Shown here piece by piece: positions 14,502-20,062 of a stretch of DNA of 20,062 nt. The DNA is from an uncultured Prevotella sp. (lineage in GTDB: Bacteria; Bacteroidota; Bacteroidia; Bacteroidales; Bacteroidaceae), in the NCBI GenBank assembly GCA_900555035.1, contig USJX01000051.1, positions 1 through 20,062 on the forward strand. The letters run 5' to 3'. The notes beneath the pieces were generated by a model. It worked only from the letters and a program-made list of their open reading frames with translations, was not told where the DNA came from and ran no database searches. The translations under genes and the position numbers were made by a program. Every line of letters begins with the position of its first letter. Position 1 is the first letter of the stretch.

Positions 14502-17500
14502 TTATTTCTTGGCAAACTTCCTTGCCTGGTTTCTCTGTTCCTGCTTGGCATCGAGATCAGTAAGCGCCACGTAGGCGCGGACTCCGTTGTCACGAAGCTC
14601 CCTGACCAGTGCCAGGAGCTCGTCATTACTGCGTCCGGACGCGGCAATTCCCGCGTCGCGATGTGGGGATTCCTGCGTCGCGACGTAGGAATCAGCCCCG
14701 CTAAGACTTGGCACGGAGCGGGTATTGAGCAGGTACGGAGCAGGTCCCTGCTCAATACTTCCACCCAGCGCCCTGCCCTGCATGGCCATCAGATACTTGC
14801 TCATATCGAAGGTTCTTATCTGTCCGGCACGCTGGGCTGCATCCATCAGACTGATGAGCGGGGCGATGGTCGGGTTCTCCAGGGCTGCATTCGATGCCAC
14901 CCACTCTTTGCTCTTGCCTCTAGGCCCCTCGCCCACGATGACGGTAGGCTTATCGATGTACCCACGCTTGCCAGGCGAGAATTCGGCATTGAAGTGCTTG
15001 CCGTCCTGCTCACGCTCCACGTCGATGCGTCCTCCACTCTCTCGGCCGCTTGCCACTCTGGAGGTGGAAGCAGAAGAACTTCCGCTGCTTCCGTTAAGGG
15101 TCATTCGCTTCACCTTCTGTCGCTCAGCATTGGCCACGGCAAGCTGAGCTGCACCCGTCACGCCCATCAGGGCTGCGGCTACGCTTCCGGCTATCGGACC
15201 CATCTCGCTGTATGCCTTCATGATGGAGGTGGCAGTATTCGAGATGATCTGAGCTGCCTGCATGGCGAAGTTCACGTCGGCATACTTCTTCTGTATCTTC
15301 AGCTTCTCGTTGGCTTTCTTTTTCTCCAACTTTTCCTGAAGGGCGGTGTTACCCTCGGCTGCCTTGATTTCGGCATCATACTTGGCATCCACGTTTGCCA
15401 TCTCGGCATTCTGCAATGCACCCACGGCATTACTGAAGAGTTCTGTGTAATACTGCGCCTGCTTCATGAAGGATTCCTTCTTCATCTGCTGCACCTTCTT
15501 CTCGTATTCCTCCTGGGTGATATACTGGTTATCGAGTGCCTGCTTCAGCTGCTGTAGCTGCTGGTCGTATTCGCTCTGCTGGTCGAAGCCGAGAGCCTGC
15601 CTTGCCTGCTTCTTCTTGTCGTCTTGCTGATCAAGCTGCTCTTTATGCTTGGCGGTGTATTCCTTTTCTATCTGCTTCTGGGCATCCTTGTATGCCTTCT
15701 CTACCTGCACGGTGTCCTCTCCGTTCTGCTTGGCAAGGTCGAGGGCTGCCTGGTAATATCCCTTCAGCACTTCCAGTTTCTGGTCGCGCTGCTGCTCCAG
15801 GGTCAGTTCCTGCTCTGTCTCGCCCTGCTCCATCACCTTGGAAAGTGCATCCTGGTAAGCCTGTTCGGTTGCCACCTGCTGGTCGAAATGAGCCTGCTCT
15901 GCCTTGCGCTGGTTATCCAGCTGTTTATCCAGGAGTGATTTCTTCTTCCCGGCATCCTTGATATCGATGTTCTGCGACTGCTCGCTGTAGGAGGTCTCGA
16001 TGGCGAGGATATTGGCGGTATGCTGGGTTTTCAGTGCCTGCATGGCGAGGTCGTACTTCTCCTGAGTGGTCTGCTTCTGGGCGAGAGCCATGTTCCAGTT
16101 GTTCACGTCCTGCTGGTAATCCTGGTTGGCGGCATCGATATCAGCCTGTCGGTTTTCTGAAAACTTTTTCGATGCAATATCATCAGGGTTTGGGGCTGTA
16201 GATGTTCCGGTGGTATGACCGCCGCCCGTTTTTCCGCCGCCCTTGCCACCGATGTCGCTATCAGAAACCTCGGGTTCTGAAGCTTCCTTCACGGTCTGAT
16301 GCATGATGTCTTCACCGTAGGCGTTACCGATGATGCCAATCTGCTTGTCAAGCTGCTTGATTCCTTCGGTAAGTGATTCTACTTCTGACTTGAAACGAGA
16401 GACGGCATCCACCTGCGTGTTTCCGGTAGTGCCCCATGATGTGGTATATTGGAAGCCGCGGGCATTATTGGCATCTGCCAGACGTTTCTTCGCCTTGCTG
16501 AGTTTAATGGTAAGGTCTGCACGCTGCTCGGCGAGTTCCTGGATCTGCTTTTTGGCACCCTGCACCTCGTAGAGCCTTACCAGGCTGTTGATGTAAGCCT
16601 TCAGTGCCTTATCCGATGCCTTGAATTTCTTGGTGGTCTTGTCGATGGTGGCATTATAGTGAGGAACTATCTTGTTAAGCGCCTCCACGGCCTTGCGTCT
16701 CTCGTCCATGGAGAGCTTTTCGTCATTGGCCACCTTGATCAGGTTTTCCAGTTTCAGTTTCTCCTCCACTACCTGCTTCTGTGCTTCTGCCTTGATGGCA
16801 TTGAGTGCCTTCTGCGACTGAGCTGCCGCATCGGCTGCCTTCTTCATCTCCCATAGTTTCATGGCGAGGAGTACTACACCTGTAGCAATCAGCCCGAAGA
16901 CGCTTGCCTTCATCGTTGCATTCATGGCGGTCCAGGCATTCTTGGCGAGTGTCACCCTGCCCGTAAGCAGGTAGAAGCCTGCCTGAAGCAACTTCAGGAG
17001 TCCGGTTCCGGTAGCACAAGTCACATTCCACATCTGCTGTGCGGCAGCTGCACCCTTGGTCACGATGATGTTCGACTTGATGGCGTTGCTGGTGGCAATG
17101 GCTATCACGGTGAAGGCGGTGAACATGACACCCAAGGTCTTGACCACACCTTGATGCTTAACCATCCAAGAGATGAGACTGATGGTGTTCAGCTGCATAT
17201 CTGCGTATGCGTCATCCCATGCCTCCTTGATGGGCAGCAACTCATCGCCCAATGCTTTCTGTGCATTTTCAAGTTCCACGGTCTTTTGCGCCGCACGGTC
17301 GGCTGCACTGATATATGTTTCTCCTGCCTCGGCAAGCTGGTTGTCGACGATTTCTGCCACGGCTTTCATAAAGTCTCCTGTCTCCTTGGTCTTTTCTGAA
17401 ATCTCGGCTGCGGATATTCCCAGGTTGTCAAGAATCAATGGGGACTTGCGACCCAAACCAGTCACGATGCTGTTGGTCATGTAATCTACCGACTGACCTG

Positions 17501-18275
17501 TCTGTTGTGCCTTCAGTTGGGCAAACTGCAAGTACTTACCGAGGTCTTCGAGTGGTATGCGGAAGTCCTTGGCTTGCACGGCTGCGGTCATCAACTGCAC
17601 ATCATTGACAGTGTTCTTGGTTGCCTTGCGAAGATTCTCCAAGAGGTCAGGCTGATCCATATCCTTGAAGGCCTTGGTCACACCATCGGCGGTTTCTGCC
17701 ATCTCCAAGCCACCATCAATAAGTTCTTTGACGGAATCTTTGAAACCTTGTGCGTAACTACCAAAGAGTTCTGCTGCCTTGGTCATCATGTTACCATATA
17801 GCATTCCGTTAGCTTGGTCGCTAGCCGCAAGTTCACCAAAACTTTTAGCGTTCTGTTTCAATTCAGCCATTCTACTGCTTACCTCTTGCAACTTTTGCTC
17901 CAATATATCATAAAGTTCTGGGTTGAGCGTTTTTGAGGTATTTTCAAATTCCTTCTGCAAACTTTTCTGCTGCTTCTTCAATTGACTCATAGTCATATCA
18001 AGCACATTGAGTTTACTGGTCTGCTCACCTATCTGAGAGGTAAGGTTGCGAATTTCCTTACCAGTCTCGGTATATTGCTTCTTGAGGTTCTTGTAGGTAT
18101 CAGTCTCTTTCTTGCCAGCTGCCTCCAGCTGAATCATCTGGCTGAGTCGTGCCTTGTTCTCGGAGCGCAGCTTCTTGCTCTGCTGCTCCAGCCGGTATAT
18201 TTCCTTTTGGGCTGCTGCCGTCTTCACATCGACGGTGTAGCGAATTTCGTCTTCCGTTAAATGTTTACTTGCCAT
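14502..18275 (-). CDS. Tail tape measure protein, 1257 aa
   Basis: This is the longest gene in the window. It has the usual tape measure pattern: long coiled coils (about 15-150, and roughly 700-1000, rich in Gln, Lys and Glu), a central hydrophobic region with helices near 373-393 (GVMFTAFTVIAIA), 425-438 and 457-474 (GLIATGVVLLAM), and a hydrophobic C-terminal segment near 1005-1048. A Gly/Thr linker at about 670-695 (GGKGGGKTGGGHTTGT) separates the halves. At about 0.15 nm per residue, 1257 residues would set a tail near 190 nm, which suggests a siphovirus. The ATG at 18275 is 3 bp after the 136-aa gene, so translation is probably coupled. A linker at about residues 1172-1211 is encoded by DNA packed with palindromes. 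The protein should fix tail length and take part in DNA ejection. Confidence 0.93.
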   Translation of the reverse strand: MASKHLTEDEIRYTVDVKTAAAQKEIYRLEQQSKKLRSENKARLSQMIQLEAAGKKETDTYKNLKKQYTETGKEIRNLTSQIGEQTSKLNVLDMTMSQLKKQQKSLQKEFENTSKTLNPELYDILEQKLQEVSSRMAELKQNAKSFGELAASDQANGMLYGNMMTKAAELFGSYAQGFKDSVKELIDGGLEMAETADGVTKAFKDMDQPDLLENLRKATKNTVNDVQLMTAAVQAKDFRIPLEDLGKYLQFAQLKAQQTGQSVDYMTNSIVTGLGRKSPLILDNLGISAAEISEKTKETGDFMKAVAEIVDNQLAEAGETYISAADRAAQKTVELENAQKALGDELLPIKEAWDDAYADMQLNTISLISWMVKHQGVVKTLGVMFTAFTVIAIATSNAIKSNIIVTKGAAAAQQMWNVTCATGTGLLKLLQAGFYLLTGRVTLAKNAWTAMNATMKASVFGLIATGVVLLAMKLWEMKKAADAAAQSQKALNAIKAEAQKQVVEEKLKLENLIKVANDEKLSMDERRKAVEALNKIVPHYNATIDKTTKKFKASDKALKAYINSLVRLYEVQGAKKQIQELAEQRADLTIKLSKAKKRLADANNARGFQYTTSWGTTGNTQVDAVSRFKSEVESLTEGIKQLDKQIGIIGNAYGEDIMHQTVKEASEPEVSDSDIGGKGGGKTGGGHTTGTSTAPNPDDIASKKFSENRQADIDAANQDYQQDVNNWNMALAQKQTTQEKYDLAMQALKTQHTANILAIETSYSEQSQNIDIKDAGKKKSLLDKQLDNQRKAEQAHFDQQVATEQAYQDALSKVMEQGETEQELTLEQQRDQKLEVLKGYYQAALDLAKQNGEDTVQVEKAYKDAQKQIEKEYTAKHKEQLDQQDDKKKQARQALGFDQQSEYDQQLQQLKQALDNQYITQEEYEKKVQQMKKESFMKQAQYYTELFSNAVGALQNAEMANVDAKYDAEIKAAEGNTALQEKLEKKKANEKLKIQKKYADVNFAMQAAQIISNTATSIMKAYSEMGPIAGSVAAALMGVTGAAQLAVANAERQKVKRMTLNGSSGSSSASTSRVASGRESGGRIDVEREQDGKHFNAEFSPGKRGYIDKPTVIVGEGPRGKSKEWVASNAALENPTIAPLISLMDAAQRAGQIRTFDMSKYLMAMQGRALGGSIEQGPAPYLLNTRSVPSLSGADSYVATQESPHRDAGIAASGRSNDELLALVRELRDNGVRAYVALTDLDAKQEQRNQARKFAKK
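14646..14693. repeat. Two tandem copies of a palindromic 22-bp repeat inside the tape measure gene
   Basis: Bases 14647-14668 and 14669-14690 are tandem 22-mers that differ at four positions; both contain CGTCGCGA. The second copy with its flanks (14668-14693) is a 26-bp palindrome with one imperfect pair and no loop, centred on GTCGCGAC. The first copy is a weaker palindrome (10 of 13 pairs). Because 22 is not a multiple of 3, the two copies are read in different frames, within protein residues about 1195-1210. Confidence 0.8.
14722..14758. repeat. 12-bp inverted repeat in the tape measure gene
   Basis: GTATTGAGCAGG (14722-14733) is the exact reverse complement of 14747-14758, with a 13-nt loop. 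The octamer GAGCAGGT occurs at 14727-14734 and again at 14738-14745. It lies 28 bp from the palindromic tandem repeats and encodes part of the same Ser/Pro/Gly-rich linker. Confidence 0.8.
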
Positions 18276-18278
18276 AAC

Positions 18279-18689
18279 TTATGATTTTTGAGGGTTGAGT
18301 GACTTTTCCAGTTCCTGACGGATGCCTTGGCGTATCTCATCCGTGAAGCCATAACGGAGCTTAGGGAACGTCTCGTGATAGAGCACGCCCCATACCACAC
18401 GGTTGTAGAGTGCAAGGTTCCTGCGCTTGAACTTGCTGATGCGGTCGTTGCGCTGGCGGTACTGCATATCCAGGAAACGGAGATAAGGAAGGATTCGCAC
18501 GAAGATGGTGCGGTTCTCGCCTGATATCTGGCTATCAAACGAGTGTGCGGAAAGCGTGGTGAGCAACCTGCCTGTACGACGATGGTAGTTGTTGCGCACC
18601 ACGTTTTCCTGCGTTGAGTATATCTGCAAGATGCCTTCTTGCAGCGTCTCATGAACAAATTTCTTCTTGATAAGACTGTCTGTTATCAT
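18279..18689 (-). CDS. Phage protein upstream of tape measure, 136 aa
   Basis: This basic 136-aa protein immediately precedes the tape measure gene (3 bp). The segment NNYHRRTGRLLTTLSAHSF (about 33-51) recalls the RRTGxL pattern of HK97 gp10-like tail-completion proteins, but the similarity is too short to name it. The rest is Arg- and Tyr-rich with two probable helices. No membrane segment is seen. A Bacteroidota promoter lies just upstream, with transcription predicted from about 18704, which supports the ATG at 18689 and makes this the first gene of the tape measure transcript. Position suggests a minor tail or assembly protein. Confidence 0.75.
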   Translation of the reverse strand: MITDSLIKKKFVHETLQEGILQIYSTQENVVRNNYHRRTGRLLTTLSAHSFDSQISGENRTIFVRILPYLRFLDMQYRQRNDRISKFKRRNLALYNRVVWGVLYHETFPKLRYGFTDEIRQGIRQELEKSLNPQKS

Positions 18690-18710
18690 ATTCGTTACTA
18701 ATTATCAATG

Positions 18711-18741
18711 CAAATATAATAACAGGCGAGCATATGGCAAA
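18711..18741 (-). promoter_or_regulatory. Bacteroidota-type promoter for the tape measure unit
   Basis: On the minus strand, TTTG (18741-18738) and TATATTTG (18718-18711) are separated by 19 nt, matching the Bacteroidota consensus. The predicted start of transcription is near 18704, with a leader of about 15 nt before the ATG at 18689. The -33 box begins 4 bp after the stop codon of the upstream gene. Confidence 0.75.
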
Positions 18742-18744
18742 GGA

Positions 18745-18921
18745 CTAGTACCTGAAGAACTTTACGTATATAAGTATTCCAAACAAAGGAGTAAATATGG
18801 TACATAAGGTCAGATAAACAAGCCATTTTGCGAACATCCTTGATCCGACAATAAACGGTCCAAGAACAAGCGCAATCACGAACGACACGAACTGCACGAA
18901 GCCAAAGAAAGTATCTAGCAT
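18745..18921 (-). CDS. Small membrane protein, 58 aa
   Basis: The product has two hydrophobic helices (about 6-27 and 33-54: FVQFVSFVIALVLGPFIVG and WLVYLTLCTIFTPLFGILIYV) joined by a short basic turn, so it is probably a two-pass inner-membrane protein. The frame is open to an ATG at 18969, but the promoter just upstream predicts transcription from about 18960, so the in-frame ATG at 18921 is the better start. It has its own promoter behind a terminator, separate from the tail genes. A holin-like or exclusion role is possible for a protein of this shape in a phage, but no endolysin is nearby and nothing proves it. Confidence 0.6.
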   Translation of the reverse strand: MLDTFFGFVQFVSFVIALVLGPFIVGSRMFAKWLVYLTLCTIFTPLFGILIYVKFFRY

Positions 18922-18966
18922 AATCTCAATAGTTTTAATAGTTACAACGTTATTACTTCTCGGGTG

Positions 18967-18998
18967 CAAAGATACACCGCTTTTTCCGAAAAACCAAA
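18967..18998 (-). promoter_or_regulatory. Bacteroidota-type promoter before the small membrane protein gene
   Basis: On the minus strand, TTTG (18998-18995) and TATCTTTG (18974-18967) are separated by 20 nt, a close match to the Bacteroidota consensus. It begins about 13 bp after the T-run of the upstream terminator. Transcription would begin near 18960, leaving a leader of about 40 nt before the ATG at 18921. Confidence 0.78.
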
Positions 18999-19010
18999 TT
19001 TTCTTGGGAG

Positions 19011-19037
19011 AAAAAAGCGGCTACCCTCACGAGCCGC
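19011..19037 (-). terminator. Intrinsic terminator after the 153-aa gene
   Basis: In minus-strand order, GCGGCT (19037-19032), a 9-nt loop and AGCCGC (19022-19017) form a GC-rich 6-bp stem followed at once by six T (19016-19011). It lies about 90 bp after the stop codon at 19128 and separates the right-hand genes from the tape measure unit. Confidence 0.75.
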
Positions 19038-19127
19038 CGCCTTTCTGTCTCATCAATTATTTATGTGTTTCCTAATAAATGAGAATTATTACTAAAAACA
19101 TCGTTTTATGAAATTAACCAAAAAATC

Positions 19128-19589
19128 TTATTTCTTGCGATACTCCCGGAATGCCTCGTAATCCTCCTTGCTGATCTCGAGACAGCAGCAGATGTGAGCG
19201 TTCTTGAAATCGAGATCCTCCTTATATTCGGAATTCTCGAAGAACGCACGAGAACGAATAAGGGCATCCGCCAGCGGGAACTTGTCTCCATCCGTCTCTA
19301 CCACGAAGTCCTTCTTGCAAAGTACATTACCGGTCTTAAGAGGAATGGAAGCCTCTGCATAGAAGTACTTGCGTGGCTTCTCCCCGGTGAGAAGCTCCGT
19401 GAGCTTCTCGTGCATCTCCTTCAGCTGGGCGTCGGTAATGCCGGCAATGTACATGCCGTTCATGCTGAGCATGTGTTCGCGCTTTGTCACGCCGAAGTCG
19501 TTAACCTCGCACTCATCAAAGATAGGGTGCATTCTCTCCTCGTTCAATTCAGCAGCCTTCTTTGCTGCATCTGTATTCTGATCGTTCAT
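19128..19589 (-). CDS. Hypothetical phage protein, 153 aa
   Basis: This acidic 153-aa protein has no recognised family. It has an N-terminal helix (DAAKKAAELNEERM), a segment AGITDAQLKEMHEKLTELL at about 49-67, and a C-terminal part with the triple cysteine HICCCLEI near 132-139. No membrane helix or signal peptide is visible. It lies 21 bp after the 109-aa gene, probably on the same transcript, and is followed by an intrinsic terminator. In siphovirus gene order, tail tube and tail assembly chaperone genes usually lie before the tape measure. This could be a chaperone-like protein, but no sequence feature shows it. Confidence 0.7.
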   Translation of the reverse strand: MNDQNTDAAKKAAELNEERMHPIFDECEVNDFGVTKREHMLSMNGMYIAGITDAQLKEMHEKLTELLTGEKPRKYFYAEASIPLKTGNVLCKKDFVVETDGDKFPLADALIRSRAFFENSEYKEDLDFKNAHICCCLEISKEDYEAFREYRKK

Positions 19590-19610
19590 AATTTACTAGT
19601 TTAATTATTG

Positions 19611-19937
19611 TTACTGATTGGCTTGCTCTCTCAACTTGCAAGCGCCAATTACCATCTTCTGAAGCCCCTTGTCGTTCTCCAAGGCTCCGCACATCATCTT
19701 GGCGAGCACTTCATCGTCACCGCAGCAACCCGATATCAGTCCGCTGTCGCAGCCTTTGTCCTGACTGTCGCACGTGGCTATCAGCAGGAAACCTCTTTTG
19801 TCGTCCTGACCGCCCCATTCTTTCAGCAGCTTGTAAACTTTCTGTATGAATTCCAGCGGCTTGATATCATCTGGAATTACAGCGTCTGCTCCCTCGCCAA
19901 CTTTCGTTGCGGTTAAAGCTTTCTTATTGTTCTTCAT
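19611..19937 (-). CDS. Small Cys-containing hypothetical phage protein, 108 aa
   Basis: The product is soluble, with a basic start (MKNNKKALTATKVGEG), a helical middle (EFIQKVYKLLKEWGG) and six cysteines in the second half, including GCC near the centre. I recognise no family. A strong Shine-Dalgarno sequence, AGGAGG (19951-19946), lies 8 nt before the ATG at 19937. A GTG at 19940 in the same frame is also possible and would add one residue. The start overlaps the end of the preceding partial gene, so coupling is likely. Confidence 0.68.
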   Translation of the reverse strand: MKNNKKALTATKVGEGADAVIPDDIKPLEFIQKVYKLLKEWGGQDDKRGFLLIATCDSQDKGCDSGLISGCCGDDEVLAKMMCGALENDKGLQKMVIGACKLREQANQ

Positions 19938-20062
19938 CACTCACTCCTCCTTCCTTGATTCTGGTCCAACCTGGATGAAGGAGTCCTTCCTCGGCTCCCG
20001 TGAGTACCCCCCCCAGACCGTCCGAAAACCTTGTTTTTCTGCAGTTTATCACTATTTTGAGG
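19924..20062 (-). CDS. Partial gene cut by the right edge (C-terminal part)
   Basis: Entering from the right edge, the frame ending in TAA at 19926-19924 gives about 45 codons closing with GLLHPGWTRIKEGGVSDEEQ, which looks like real protein. It overlaps the next gene by 14 nt. A second frame is also open from the edge and ends in TGA at 19939-19937, sharing TGATG with the next start; after the run of eight G (20014-20007) its translation is low in complexity. Which frame is used cannot be settled here. No function is assigned. Confidence 0.45.
   Translation of the reverse strand, partial: LKIVINCRKTRFSDGLGGVLTGAEEGLLHPGWTRIKEGGVSDEEQ

Noticed and set aside
14226..15557. 443-codon open frame on the plus strand
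   Set aside because: It lies antisense within the tape measure and 721-aa genes. Its translation is rich in Leu, His, Gly and Cys, typical of the complement of Gln/Lys/Glu-rich coiled-coil codons, and it has no start context of its own.
18922..18969. Extension of the small membrane protein to the ATG at 18969
   Set aside because: The -7 box at 18974-18967 overlaps that ATG and transcription should start after it, near 18960.
1..20062. CRISPR arrays, tRNA or rRNA genes, insertion sequences, additional VR copies
   Set aside because: No regularly spaced repeats, tRNA-like cloverleaf, transposase or further TR-like sequence was seen on reading the window.

Overview
The window looks like one end of a Bacteroidota (most likely Prevotella/Segatella-like) tailed phage or prophage. 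Three things point there: promoters of the Bacteroidota type (-33 TTTG, 19-20 nt spacer, -7 TAnnTTTG) before three minus-strand units; an integrase whose catalytic boxes resemble those of Bacteroidota phages as I recall them; and AT-rich leaders, mostly without Shine-Dalgarno sequences. No ribosomal, tRNA or other host gene is visible, so the taxonomic call is inference.

Layout. Bases 1-235 are AT-rich and non-coding. A tyrosine recombinase (236-1420, +) is the only plus-strand gene. It converges on a long minus-strand block that fills the rest of the window. In order of transcription (right to left) that block holds: a gene cut by the right edge (to about 19924); two small genes (19937-19611 and 19589-19128); an intrinsic terminator (19037-19011) followed at once by a new promoter (18998-18967); a small membrane protein; a second promoter (18741-18711); a 136-aa protein; the 1257-aa tape measure protein; a 721-aa tail protein; a terminator-like hairpin overlapping a third promoter (12323-12279); a 913-aa tail-tip protein; structural proteins of 387, 146 and 357 aa; an 810-aa tail fibre-like protein with collagen-like stretches; and then a complete diversity-generating retroelement (DGR).

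The DGR is the main system here. It comprises a 271-aa C-type-lectin-like target whose last codons form the variable repeat (VR, 3553-3663), an Avd accessory protein (3048-3455), the template repeat (TR, 2830-2940) and a reverse transcriptase with a YVDD active site (1476-2795). TR and VR align without gaps over 111 bp. All nine differences fall at adenines of the sense-strand TR, which is the signature of adenine-directed mutagenic retrohoming. They change seven codons, five of them AAC. The target lies directly downstream of the tail-fibre gene, so the likely role is to diversify a receptor-binding tip protein and let the phage follow changes on its host surface. A 24-nt hairpin 32 bp beyond VR matches the position of the homing-stimulating cruciform known from the Bordetella phage DGR.

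The long tape measure and the absence of any contractile-tail gene suggest a siphovirus. Head, packaging, lysis and replication genes lie outside the window. Several structural oddities are not explained by the genes: a perfect 14-bp hairpin inside the RT gene, a 12-bp hairpin with three tandem 8-mers between integrase and RT, a cluster of palindromic repeats in the tape measure linker, and a run of eight G in the edge gene.
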